Under the pieces are notes generated by a model. It ran no database searches. It was not told the DNA's origin and saw only the letters and a list, made by a program, of their open reading frames with translations. Made by a program: the position numbers and the translations under genes. Shown here in pieces: positions 33,633 through 41,980 of a stretch of DNA of 64,000 nucleotides; positions within the stretch are counted from its first letter, which is position 1, and every line of letters begins with the position of its first letter. The stretch is from Leucobacter celer subsp. astrifaciens (GTDB taxonomy: Bacteria; Actinomycetota; Actinomycetes; Actinomycetales; Microbacteriaceae): the NCBI RefSeq assembly GCF_001273835.1, contig NZ_JHEI01000133.1:62001-126000 (forward strand). The letters are read 5' to 3'.

Positions 33633-35611
33633 TGCAGATCGTCAGCATCACTATTTACCACCATGACGGTCGTCAGAGGAATGTCAATTTCCGCCTAGAT
33701 TCCCTGAATATCATCACCGGCGACTCGAAAACCGGTAAGAGTTCACTGCTGAGTATCGTGGACTACGCCCTAGGGAGAAGCAAATCTTCGATTCCTCACA
33801 CCAAGTGGTTTAAGACAATTGCGTGGTTCGCGGTAGTTTTTCGTCTACCAGGCGGCAGTCGTGCCCTTGTAGCCCGTCAGCCCCATGCAGCGGGCGTGTC
33901 GAGCCATCGTGCAATGCTGGAATTTGGAAGTTCCGAAATGGTTGCCCCGCCCATGTCGAACCTTCGACTCAATACAGACACCGATGGGTTGCGGGCGCAG
34001 CTGGGTGCGCGCATCGGACTCGAAGGTGTGCAACTAGAGTCCAGTGATCATTCGACTCGAGGCCCAATAACTGTTGGCCTCGGAAGCGCAGTTCCGTTCA
34101 CCCTGCAGGAACAGCACGAGATCGACAACAAAGTGGCCTTGTTCCATCGGCAAAATGAAGTTGGCATCGCGCAGAGCCTCAAAGATTCGCTCCCATACTT
34201 CCTGGGGGCAGTGGATGGAGAGCAAGCCGCAAAACGTGCTCGGTTGCGGGAGGCACGCCAAGCACTCAGGCGGTTGGAGAACTCACTCGCTTCCGCTGAA
34301 GAAGAACTCGCGGGAGAACACCAAGAACTACGCGAACTCCACCGTGAAGCGCGAGCTGTCGGTCTGATCACCACGCGAGTCGATGACCCTAACGCTGAGC
34401 TGGTTGACGTGCTCAACACGGTGCGGTTCATGCGAACTTCCGAACCGTTGGCACCAACCGTGGACCTAGCCGCCCAGGATGAGCGACGAAAGAACGAGGC
34501 GAAGCGCTCAGAGCTGGCGCAAGAACTGAACTTGCTCATGAACAATCGTGAGCTTTTGCTCGACGTTCGCGACGGTGAAGGCGACTATGACGGGTCATTG
34601 TCGCTTCAGATCGACCGTCTGAGCGTGCTTGACTTCATACCGGAGAAGGCTCAAAGCGGTGATGTGTGCCCAGTTTGTGAGCAGGACATGCCTCATCCTG
34701 ACGCAACTGTTGATGTTCTCAACACTAGGCTCCACGAGCTACGCGAGGAACTGGCCGTTGTGACAGCTAGGCGACCCAAACGACAGCAGGCACTGAAGCA
34801 GGTGAATGGAGAGATAGAGCGAGTTAGGCAGGAACTCAGCGCAATTGATACTGCAATGTCTGGGAATGCAGTATCTGACCTCGACACCGATCCGAGTGCC
34901 CTTCGTGAAGCACAACAGTTTGTGCGGGGCCGCATCGATGCGATCCTCAGCAAGTTGCAGGGCAGAGATGAATCCGCAATTGCGAACTTGCGGAGCTCTC
35001 GCGACCGTGCCAAGGCGCTTGTGGAGGCCCTCGAATCGGAACTTGACGGCGGCGAGGCCCGCGAGCAGCTAACTTCCCGACTTAACGCGCTGAGCCAGAT
35101 ACTCGGGAAGTACAGCAAGAAACTTCATCTGGAACAGGCTGATCAACCCATCAGGCTCGACGTGAATCAGTTGACGATCGTTGTCGACACAGAGGAAGGC
35201 CCGCTGCCGCTCCCCAACATCGGAAGTGGCGAGAACTGGGTGGGGTACCACGTGGCAGCTCACCTCGCCCTCCACGAGTATTTCTTGAGACAGCGGCGTC
35301 CGGTGCCTAGGTTCCTGATGCTGGATCAACCAAGCAAAGCCCATTTCCAGTCGGACCGGCCGCGCGACGCTGACGATAGCTTTCTGGATCCAGATCGTGA
35401 GTCCGTTCGCAATATGTTCAAGCTGTTCGTCGAATACACGAACTCCCTGAGTGGCAACGTCCAGATCATCGTTATCGATCACGCGGACTATGACGACGAC
35501 TGGTTCAAGGACTCCGTCGTGCACAACTGGAGGAACGGGGAGAAGCTCATCCCGTCTGACTGGCTCGAGCCGGGAAGTCAGGCGTCCGATGAGGAGGCGG
35601 GCGAGGAGTAG
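33632..35611 (+). CDS. DUF3732-type ABC ATPase with zinc hook (ABC-3C sensor)
   Basis: 659 residues, SMC/Rad50-like layout. Walker A is ITGDSKTGKSSLLS (Gly30 to Ser38), a long coiled coil follows (about 210-500) broken by a zinc-hook CPVC at 346-349, then an ABC signature-like GSGENWVGYH near 542, Walker B FLMLDQPSKAHF around Asp565, and a His in VIDHADYDDDWF at the end. The signature and the DQPSKAHF wording are typical of the DUF3732 family. Two ATPases should pair through the hook and scan DNA. It closes the three-gene operon; a hairpin lies about 230 bases downstream. Confidence 0.87.
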   Translation: MQIVSITIYHHDGRQRNVNFRLDSLNIITGDSKTGKSSLLSIVDYALGRSKSSIPHTKWFKTIAWFAVVFRLPGGSRALVARQPHAAGVSSHRAMLEFGSSEMVAPPMSNLRLNTDTDGLRAQLGARIGLEGVQLESSDHSTRGPITVGLGSAVPFTLQEQHEIDNKVALFHRQNEVGIAQSLKDSLPYFLGAVDGEQAAKRARLREARQALRRLENSLASAEEELAGEHQELRELHREARAVGLITTRVDDPNAELVDVLNTVRFMRTSEPLAPTVDLAAQDERRKNEAKRSELAQELNLLMNNRELLLDVRDGEGDYDGSLSLQIDRLSVLDFIPEKAQSGDVCPVCEQDMPHPDATVDVLNTRLHELREELAVVTARRPKRQQALKQVNGEIERVRQELSAIDTAMSGNAVSDLDTDPSALREAQQFVRGRIDAILSKLQGRDESAIANLRSSRDRAKALVEALESELDGGEAREQLTSRLNALSQILGKYSKKLHLEQADQPIRLDVNQLTIVVDTEEGPLPLPNIGSGENWVGYHVAAHLALHEYFLRQRRPVPRFLMLDQPSKAHFQSDRPRDADDSFLDPDRESVRNMFKLFVEYTNSLSGNVQIIVIDHADYDDDWFKDSVVHNWRNGEKLIPSDWLEPGSQASDEEAGEE

Positions 35612-35663
35612 CGACCGCATGCAAGGAGAGAGCTCGTGGCGAGCGTAGCTACTGTACCGCCAG

Positions 35664-35758
35664 AATCTAGTTGCTGGAGTCAGGCACCACGATCTCACCA
35701 TAAACTCGGCTCGGAGCGATGCGGAGGTCTCCAAATCTAGTGGGTCAATCTAGTGGTC
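35664..35758 (+). repeat. Three short direct repeats (AATCTAGT) near the tRNA-like site
   Basis: AATCTAGT occurs at 35664, 35734 and 35747. The last two are almost tandem (AATCTAGTGGGTC and AATCTAGTGGTC). They lie 150-250 bases before the tRNA-Pro-like sequence, which is where arm-type binding sites of an integrase would be expected. Function is inferred. Confidence 0.45.
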
Positions 35759-35838
35759 AACGCCCCGCAAAACATGCAAAACGTGACGCGCTCTGCAACG
35801 TATGGAACGTCAAAACCCTAGTCAAGTAGGGGAAAGCG

Positions 35839-35884
35839 GCCGATCCGTCTGCCTGGGGGTTAAGGGGTTTACCCCTCCCGGACG
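35839..35884 (+). terminator. Stem-loop downstream of the ABC-3C operon
   Basis: An outer CCGTC/GACGG pairing encloses an inner AGGGGTTTACCCCT hairpin. The segment CTGGGGGTTAAGGGGTT inside it resembles the anticodon-loop region of the tRNA-like sequence 90 bases further on (CTGGGGGTCAAGGGGTC), so it may be a decayed att copy as well as a terminator. Confidence 0.4.
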
Positions 35885-35911
35885 GCCCAAAACAACTGAA
35901 AATCGATGCCA

Positions 35912-35984
35912 CGGGCTGTGGCGCAGCTTGGTAGCGCACCTGACTGGGGGTCAAGGGGTCGCAGGTTCAAATTCCGCCAGTCAA
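35912..35984 (+). tRNA. Degenerate tRNA-Pro(GGG)-like sequence, probable attachment-site scar
   Basis: It folds into a cloverleaf: an intact D-arm (GCGC/GCGC around AGCTTGGTA), an anticodon loop CTGGGGG giving anticodon GGG, a variable loop, and a T-loop TTCAAAT. Four stem pairs fail: the two outermost acceptor pairs, one in the anticodon stem (C against A) and one in the T-stem. The 5' half is close to ordinary actinobacterial tRNA-Pro, whereas the 3' half after the T-loop is not, as expected when an element recombines at the anticodon/T-arm region. No CCA is encoded. It is either a nonfunctional chimera or a poorly conserved element-borne tRNA. Confidence 0.6.
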
Positions 35985-36302
35985 CTGATGAGCCTTGATG
36001 AGAAGACGGTCTCACCAAAGCCTCGTCGTTCTCGAAGGTTGACGTAAGGCTCCAGAGGGGTTTCTGTCTCCGCCTCGACTCTTTCTGTGAAGCCACCAGC
36101 AATGACGCTGCCGGGACCGCGATCGTTTCAGGCGGGATTCATTGGTCAGGCTCAGACCAGGGCGCTGCCGGAGGCCGCGGATGCGCTCCTCCCTGCTTCC
36201 CGAGCAATGCGGGGACTGGGTGAATCGGCGGTCCCGTCAGCCCTCACATCGCGGCTCTGAATCCCTGAGCTGTTCTGTGGAGTCTGCATGATGTTCGTTT
36301 TG
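35985..36302. other. Gene-free stretch between tRNA-like site and MFS gene
   Basis: I see no supportable gene. Short frames exist on the minus strand (for instance 36152-36334) but with no ribosome site and low-complexity codons. Composition rises to the more GC-rich level of the right half, consistent with a junction. Confidence 0.4.
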
Positions 36303-37535
36303 TCATGCGGCCGTATCCGGCGGCTTCGTGCCACGATCGATCGTCCACGTCATGGCGAAGAGAGCCAAACCTGCTGCCGTGAGAGCGAAACCGGCCCAGG
36401 CGCTGGCAAGGAACCCATAGCCGGCGGCGATCACGACGCTCCCAGCCCAGGCTCCCAGCGCGTTGGCGAGGTTCAGCGCGCCCATGTTGAGGGCTCCCAT
36501 GAGGGTGGGCGCCTCGGGTGCGGCGCTGATCATGCGCACCTGGATCGTCGGTATGGACCCCATCATCGCCACTCCAATGCCGAACAAGCACAGGAGCAGC
36601 ATCCAGGCGGCGCTGCCGGTCAGGGCGAGAACCACGAGGATCGCCAGCGTTGCGGCGTACCCGCCCACGAGGCCCTGCCACCGGGAGCGATCGGCGATCC
36701 TGCCGCCGATGATGTTGCCCACGGTCATGCCCAGACCGAACGCGGCCAATGCGAACGGGATGACGGACGGGTCCAGCCGAACGACGTCGGTGATCATGGG
36801 GCCGATGTAGGTGTAGACCGCGAAGATGCTGGAGATGCCCAGGGCCGCAACGCACGCGGTGGCCCAGACGGCGGGTCGACGAAGCGCGCTGAGTTCGCGG
36901 GCGATCGATCCTCCTGCGAGGGCCTCGGTTCGGGGCAGTCGCACGTGCAGCGCTACGAGCGAGATCAAGCCCAGGGCGGCGATCGCGAGATATGTGCCGC
37001 GCCATCCGCCGAGCTGACCGATCGCCGTGCCCAGCGGGGCGCCGACGATCATTGCGACAGTGAGGCCCATCGCTACCCGGGAGAACGCCTGCCCGGATCG
37101 TTCCTTCCCCATGACGTAGGTGGCGACTACCGCGCCCGCTCCGAAGTACGCGCCCTGCGGCATCCCCGCGAGGAAGCGCGCAACCATCAGGACCCCGAGA
37201 TCATTCGCGACAGACGAGAGCAGATTGCCGACCACGAACAGAGCGGTGATGGAGAGCAGCAGGCGGCGGCGGTTCCAGCGTGCCGTGAGGATCGTGATCG
37301 CGGGGGCGCCGATGACCACCCCGAGGGCGTAGGCGGTGATCGCCCAGCTCGCGGTCGGAATACTGAGCCCCATGTCGGAGGCGAACAGCTGGATGATGCC
37401 CATGCTGGCGAACTCGCCGGACCCGATCGCGAAGGTCCCGAACGCCAGCGCGAGGAGCACTGCGTGATTCGCTCTGGGCGATGCCCCGACTCTGGCGGGC
37501 TCTACTGAGGGAACCGGTATGGTGCCTGTGGGCAT
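36303..37535 (-). CDS. MFS transporter (AraJ/arabinose-efflux-like, DHA1 type)
   Basis: 410 residues with twelve hydrophobic segments. The start has AAAGGAGAGG upstream. Family marks are GSGEFASMGIIQLFASD in the first helix region, ITAYALGVVIGAPAITIL, the loop NRRRLLL, MVARFLAGMPQGAYFGAGAV, and the antiporter-type VGAPLGTAIGQLGGWR. Proteins of this kind export sugars, drugs or purines. It heads a minus-strand set with a short-chain dehydrogenase and a TetR regulator. The substrate is unknown; the many reductases around it suggest efflux of a reactive or aromatic compound. Confidence 0.85.
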   Translation of the reverse strand: MPTGTIPVPSVEPARVGASPRANHAVLLALAFGTFAIGSGEFASMGIIQLFASDMGLSIPTASWAITAYALGVVIGAPAITILTARWNRRRLLLSITALFVVGNLLSSVANDLGVLMVARFLAGMPQGAYFGAGAVVATYVMGKERSGQAFSRVAMGLTVAMIVGAPLGTAIGQLGGWRGTYLAIAALGLISLVALHVRLPRTEALAGGSIARELSALRRPAVWATACVAALGISSIFAVYTYIGPMITDVVRLDPSVIPFALAAFGLGMTVGNIIGGRIADRSRWQGLVGGYAATLAILVVLALTGSAAWMLLLCLFGIGVAMMGSIPTIQVRMISAAPEAPTLMGALNMGALNLANALGAWAGSVVIAAGYGFLASAWAGFALTAAGLALFAMTWTIDRGTKPPDTAA

Positions 37536-37623
37536 TGAGTCCTCTCCTTTCGTTCTTGATCATCCGCGGGGTGACCGCGCTGCGGAGGGCGTCACCGCGC
37601 CTGGTGGCGGCCGCTCTCCTGCG

Positions 37624-38448
37624 TCATTCGGCGCCGGTACCGTGTGCGGCTTCGGAGACCGGCCGCCAGGCCTCCCAGCCGGCAATGCGCTGGCGGTACT
37701 CGCCTGTGGCCTGCTCGATCATGTTGCGGCCGAAGAATATCCGCAGTGGGGGCTGTTCGGCATCGACTACGGCGAGGATCGCCTCACGGGTCGCGGACGG
37801 CACGCCGACAGCGCCGGGACGGACCCGGGCGGCGCGAGCATCGCGAGCAGGCTGGTAGAAGTCCAACGGGGTGGAGTGCACGGCCGAGGCTCCGGACCAG
37901 TCTGTGGAGTAGTTCGCAGGCTCGATGAGGGTCACATGCACGCCGAACGGCGCGAGCTCGAGGGCGGCCGCCTGGCTGAAGCCCTCCAGGCCCCACTTGG
38001 AGGCGTGGTAGAGGCCGAGATTGGCGTAGGCGTTGATGCCGCCGATGGAAGACACCTGGACGATGTGGCCGGAGCCGCGCTCGCGCATGTGCGGGATGAC
38101 GGCCTTGGTGACCCAGAGCGCGCCGAACAGGTTGGCCTCGATCTGGTCGCGGGCCTCCTCCTCGGAGACCTCCTCGATCGCGCCGAACAGGCCGTAGCCG
38201 GCGTTGTTGACGACGACGTCGAGGTGCCCGAAGCGCTCGATCGCACGAGCGACCGCCGCGTCAACGGCGGCCTTGTCGGTGACGTCGAGCTGCAGTGGCA
38301 GCACGGCGCCGTCGTACTGCGCGACGAGCGCATCGAGGGCGGCGGTGTTGCGCGCCGTGGCCGCAACGCGGTCGCCGCGCTCGAGAGCGGCTTCGGTCCA
38401 TTCGCGGCCGAAGCCGCGGGAGGCGCCGGTGATGAACCAGGTCTTCAT
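37624..38448 (-). CDS. Short-chain dehydrogenase/reductase (classical SDR)
   Basis: 274 residues from the ATG at 38448 (AAGGAAAACGACC upstream); a longer frame reaches 38667 but lies in the next gene. The NADP(H) motif is TGASRGFGREW, with LDVTD and VVNNAGYGLFG, catalytic Ser in VQVSSIGG, and Tyr-x3-Lys in LYHASKWG. The basic residue after the second strand (AATARN) points to NADPH. It resembles the group of SDRs that act on ketones or quinones. It is 38 bases from the TetR gene upstream and probably in its operon. Confidence 0.88.
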   Translation of the reverse strand: MKTWFITGASRGFGREWTEAALERGDRVAATARNTAALDALVAQYDGAVLPLQLDVTDKAAVDAAVARAIERFGHLDVVVNNAGYGLFGAIEEVSEEEARDQIEANLFGALWVTKAVIPHMRERGSGHIVQVSSIGGINAYANLGLYHASKWGLEGFSQAAALELAPFGVHVTLIEPANYSTDWSGASAVHSTPLDFYQPARDARAARVRPGAVGVPSATREAILAVVDAEQPPLRIFFGRNMIEQATGEYRQRIAGWEAWRPVSEAAHGTGAE

Positions 38449-38486
38449 GGTCGTTTTCCTTCTCTTATTCCTTGTGGGATTCGGTC

Positions 38487-39098
38487 TTACTCGGTCTCGG
38501 GCAGCAGGCCGGCGAGGGCGGTCTTCGCGAGGCTCGCAGCGTGCTCGTCGGTCAGCGCGTAGTGGCCGGTGAGGCGGCGGAAGATCAGCGGCCCGAAGAG
38601 GACGTCGATGACGTCGTCGATCGGGATCGCTGGGTCGGCGTCGCCGCGGTCGATGCCGCGCTGCCACAACTCTGTGATCGCTGCGCGGCGGCCGTCGAGG
38701 AAGTACCTGCGAAAGTACGCCGCGCCGGCGTCATCGTCGACGCACGCCGCGATGAGCTGGGCGAACACGGTACCGAGGCCACTGGCGTAGAACGCGCTGA
38801 CCCGTCGCACCTGCTCAGTGAGGTCGCCACGGGTGCTCCCGGTGTCGGGCAGTGGTAACGACTCGGCCATCATCCGCCCGAACGCCTTCGCGGCGACTGC
38901 TGTGCGCGAAGGCCAGTGCTTGTAGATCGTGGCCTTGCTCACGCCTGACCGCTGCGCGATCGCATCCACCGTCGCGGCTGGGAGTCCGCCCTCGCGCAGC
39001 AGTTCCTGGGTCGCAGCGATCACCTCCGCGTGGATGCGGTCGCTGCGCGCGCCACGGGGACGGTTGACGATCCCATCACCGTCTATGCTCTCCGTCAT
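38487..39098 (-). CDS. TetR family transcriptional regulator
   Basis: 203 residues. The N-terminal TetR helix-turn-helix is clear: HAEVIAATQELLREGGLPAA, then VDAIAQRSGVSKATIYKHWP. The rest is the helical ligand-binding domain of the TetR_C type (TEQVRRVSAFYASGLGTVFA). GGGAGG lies ahead of the ATG. It stands between the SDR and the aldo/keto reductase genes on the same strand, so it most likely represses this reductase and efflux cluster. Confidence 0.9.
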   Translation of the reverse strand: MTESIDGDGIVNRPRGARSDRIHAEVIAATQELLREGGLPAATVDAIAQRSGVSKATIYKHWPSRTAVAAKAFGRMMAESLPLPDTGSTRGDLTEQVRRVSAFYASGLGTVFAQLIAACVDDDAGAAYFRRYFLDGRRAAITELWQRGIDRGDADPAIPIDDVIDVLFGPLIFRRLTGHYALTDEHAASLAKTALAGLLPETE

Positions 39099-39201
39099 CG
39101 GTTCGCCTCCCTGCGTTCGTCGGTCTCGTTGTCGGTCGCACCCGTGTTCACGCGTTGGGTTGTTGCGAGCGTCGCGGGTGGCGCTTCGGCGTCATCGGTC
39201 A

Positions 39202-40074
39202 TCAGACGGCCTTCGTCAGATCCGTGAACTCCGCGTCGGTCAGCTCGATCGTGGCGGCGGCGAGGTTGTCCTCGAGGTGGGCGACCTTCGAGGTGCCGGG
39301 GATCGGCAGCATTGCGGGCGAACGGCGCAGCAGCCATGCCAGAGCCAGTTGCGAGGGCGAGACGCCCTTGTCGCGGGCGATCGCGGCGAGCGGGCCGTCA
39401 CCCTGTGCGAGCGCTCCGGTCGCGAGCGGGAACCAGGGGATGAATCCGATGCCGTTGCGGGTCGAGTAGTCCAGCAGCGTCTCCGACGAGCGGTTCGCGA
39501 GGTTGTACTCGTTCTGCACCGACACGATCGGGACGATCCGAGATGCCGCCTCGACATCAGCGATGGAGACCTCGGACAGGCCGATGTGGCGGATCTTGCC
39601 CTCGTCCTGCAGCGCCTTGAGCACGCCGAGCTGGTCCTCTAGCGGCACCGACGGGTCGATGCGATGCAGCTGGAACAGGTCGATCCGGTCGACGCCGAGC
39701 CGTCGCAGGCTGCCCTCGGCCTGCCGGCGCAGGTAGGCGGGGTCGCCGTTGATGGTCCACTGGTTCGGGCCCTGGCGGGTGAAGCCCGCCTTGGTCGCGA
39801 TGACCAGGTCGCCTGAGTAGGGTCGCAGCGCGCGCTTGACGAGTTCCTCGGCGACGTCGGGGCCGTAGGAGTCGGCGGTGTCGATGAAGTCGACGCCGAG
39901 TTCAACGGCGCGGCGTAGCACGCGCACCGCCTCGTCGACGTCCTTCGGCGGCCCCCACACGCCTGGGCCGGTCAGCTGCATGGTGCCGAACCCGAGACGG
40001 GTGACGGTGAGGTCGCCGCCAAGGGTGAAGGTGCTGCTCTGGCCGGCGGGGGTGTCCGTCGTGTTCTTGCTCAT
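39202..40074 (-). CDS. Aldo/keto reductase
   Basis: 290 residues from the ATG at 40074 (AAGGAGACGTG upstream). The barrel carries the tetrad: Asp in DFIDTADSYGPDVAEEL with Tyr close by, Lys in DLVIATKAGF, and His in DLFQLHRIDP. The C-terminal PIPGTSKVAHLEDNL binds the NADPH 2'-phosphate. It resembles YdhF/pyridoxal reductase-type AKRs. It follows the neighbouring SDR gene (40166-41014) by about 90 bases on the same strand and belongs to the same detoxification-like cluster. Confidence 0.9.
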   Translation of the reverse strand: MSKNTTDTPAGQSSTFTLGGDLTVTRLGFGTMQLTGPGVWGPPKDVDEAVRVLRRAVELGVDFIDTADSYGPDVAEELVKRALRPYSGDLVIATKAGFTRQGPNQWTINGDPAYLRRQAEGSLRRLGVDRIDLFQLHRIDPSVPLEDQLGVLKALQDEGKIRHIGLSEVSIADVEAASRIVPIVSVQNEYNLANRSSETLLDYSTRNGIGFIPWFPLATGALAQGDGPLAAIARDKGVSPSQLALAWLLRRSPAMLPIPGTSKVAHLEDNLAAATIELTDAEFTDLTKAV

Positions 40075-40165
40075 GGTCACGTCTCCTTGTTGTCGCGATG
40101 TCGTCGGGGTGGACGGGTGGTTGCCGGGCGGGCGGGTCGTCATCGCCCGCCCGGCGAGTCGGGTG

Positions 40166-41014
40166 TCAGGCGGCGGTGGGCTCGTCGAAGCCGGTGGAGA
40201 CGGACACGTCCCGCCAGGTGTCCAGTTCCTGACGGACGAAGGCGAGCTTCTCCTCGACCGCGGCGACGCAGTCGGCGCCGAGCTGCAGTCGCAGCGGCGC
40301 CATGCCGGAGTCGATGGTCTCGACGATCACCTGCGCGGCCTTGACCGGGTCCCCGGGCTGGTCGTGGTTGACCTGAGTCGCGATCTCACGCATCTGCCCC
40401 GCGGGGCCGTCGGCGTAGTCGTCGATTGTGGACTCGACCGTGTGCAGGCTGGAGTCGTCGAGGAAGTCGGTGCGGAAGTAGCCCGGCTCGATCAGCGTCA
40501 CCTGCACGCCCAGGGGCTTCAGCTCGGTGGCGAGCGCTTCGGAGAAGCCCTCGACCGCGAACTTGGTGGAGGCGTAGATGCCCCAGCCCTGTGCGCCGAC
40601 GAAGCCTCCGACAGAGGACAGGTTGACGATGTGCCCGGCACGCTGCGCCCGCAGTACGGGAGCGACGGCTCGGGTGACGTTGAGCAGTCCGAACACGTTG
40701 GTCTCGTAGACGGCGCGCACGTCCGCGTCGCTGATCTCCTCGACCGCGCCGAGCACGCCGCGGCCGGCGTTGTTGACCAGCACGTCGATGCGCCCGAACC
40801 GCTCGATGGCCGCAGCCGTCGCAGCCTGCGCCTGCACCTCGTCGGTCACGTCGAGAGCGACGGCGAGCAACTTGTCGCCCGCCTCGGGGAACCGCTCGGT
40901 GATCTGCTCGGGCTTGCGAGCTGTCGCGACGACCTGGTGGCCGGCCGCGAGCGCCTTCTCGACGATCTCCGCGCCGAAACCGCGGTTCGCGCCGGTGATG
41001 AACCACACGCTCAT
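40166..41014 (-). CDS. Short-chain dehydrogenase/reductase (classical SDR)
   Basis: 282 residues. Motifs: TGANRGFGAEIVEKALAAGH, LDVTDEVQAQ, VLVNNAGRGVLGAVEE, catalytic Ser in VNLSSVGG and Tyr-x3-Lys in IYASTKFA. TAAGGAGAGG precedes the ATG. It is clearly a paralogue of the SDR at 37624-38448 (same length, shared VTLIEP region), suggesting duplication within the cluster. It is the first minus-strand gene from the divergent promoter with the inverted repeat. Confidence 0.9.
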   Translation of the reverse strand: MSVWFITGANRGFGAEIVEKALAAGHQVVATARKPEQITERFPEAGDKLLAVALDVTDEVQAQAATAAAIERFGRIDVLVNNAGRGVLGAVEEISDADVRAVYETNVFGLLNVTRAVAPVLRAQRAGHIVNLSSVGGFVGAQGWGIYASTKFAVEGFSEALATELKPLGVQVTLIEPGYFRTDFLDDSSLHTVESTIDDYADGPAGQMREIATQVNHDQPGDPVKAAQVIVETIDSGMAPLRLQLGADCVAAVEEKLAFVRQELDTWRDVSVSTGFDEPTAA

Positions 41015-41060
41015 ATCGGGGCTTCCTCTCCTTAGGGGCTGCGCCTCGGCAGCTAAGTGA

Positions 41061-41079
41061 ACTGAACGACTAGTTCAGT
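41061..41079. promoter_or_regulatory. Inverted repeat in the divergent SDR promoter, candidate TetR operator
   Basis: ACTGAAC and GTTCAGT form a perfect 7-bp inverted repeat with a five-base spacer (GACTA). It lies between the start of the minus-strand SDR and the plus-strand SDR. Length and symmetry suit a TetR dimer; both TetR proteins of the cluster are candidates. Further TTCATTTC boxes occur 30-70 bases to the right. Confidence 0.6.
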
Positions 41080-41183
41080 GTAGATCGAAGACTCGATGTA
41101 GACAAGCTGTTCATTTCATGATTATATGTACGCATCGTTCATTTCGGAACATGGACGATCCAGATCAACCAAGGAGACCAGTC

Positions 41184-41930
41184 ATGAGTACCACCAGCAC
41201 CACTCAGCCCCGTGTCGCGCTCGTCACCGGCGGAAGCGGAGGCATCGGGGAGGCCGTCGTCGAGCGTCTGATCGCCGACGGTTACGCCGTCGCCGTCCAC
41301 TACGCAGGCAACCGCGCGAAGGCCGAGACCCTTGTGGAGAAGATCGCCGCGACCGGCGGCTCCGCAATCGCGGTCGGCGGCGACGTCGCTGACGAGCAGG
41401 CCATGCAGGCAGTGTTCGACCAGGTCGAGGCCGCGTTCGGCGGCATCGATGTCGTCGTGAACACGGCCGGCATCATGCTGCTCTCGCCGATCGCGACGCT
41501 GAACCTCGACGATCTCGACCGGATGCACCGCACCAACATCCGTGGCAGCTTCGTGATCTCGCAGCAGGCTGCGAACCGCGTCCGCTCGGGTGGCGCGATC
41601 ATCAACTTCTCCACGTCCGTCACCCGGACGAAGTTCCCGTCCTACGCCGCCTACGCGGCGTCGAAGGCGGCGGTGGAGACCCTGACACTGATCCTCGCCC
41701 GCGAGCTGCGGGGCAAGGACATCACTGTCAACGCCGTCGCGCCCGGCCCCACCGCCACGCCCCTGTTCCTCGACGGCAAGGACGAGCAGACCATCCAGAA
41801 CCTGTCCAAGGCCGTCCCGCTCGAGCGTCTCGGCCAGCCCCAGGACATCGCCGAGACCGTCGCCTTCCTCGCTGGCCCCGCCCGCTGGGTCAACGGCCAG
41901 GTCATCTTCACCAATGGCGGGCTCGCCTGA
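41184..41930 (+). CDS. Short-chain dehydrogenase/reductase (FabG-like)
   Basis: 248 residues from the ATG at 41184, with AAGGAG upstream. Motifs: TGGSGGIGEAVVERLIADGY, VVVNTAGIMLLSP, catalytic Ser in INFSTSVT, Tyr-x3-Lys in YAAYAASKAA, and the C-terminal WVNGQVIFTNGG typical of FabG-type enzymes. It differs from the two minus-strand SDRs and is nearer to 3-oxoacyl-ACP-reductase-like or glucose-dehydrogenase-like proteins. It leads the plus-strand set driven by the divergent promoter. Confidence 0.9.
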   Translation: MSTTSTTQPRVALVTGGSGGIGEAVVERLIADGYAVAVHYAGNRAKAETLVEKIAATGGSAIAVGGDVADEQAMQAVFDQVEAAFGGIDVVVNTAGIMLLSPIATLNLDDLDRMHRTNIRGSFVISQQAANRVRSGGAIINFSTSVTRTKFPSYAAYAASKAAVETLTLILARELRGKDITVNAVAPGPTATPLFLDGKDEQTIQNLSKAVPLERLGQPQDIAETVAFLAGPARWVNGQVIFTNGGLA

Positions 41931-41980
41931 GCTCTCAACCAATGGCCGGCCAAGACAAATCACGGAAGGAGAACACCACC

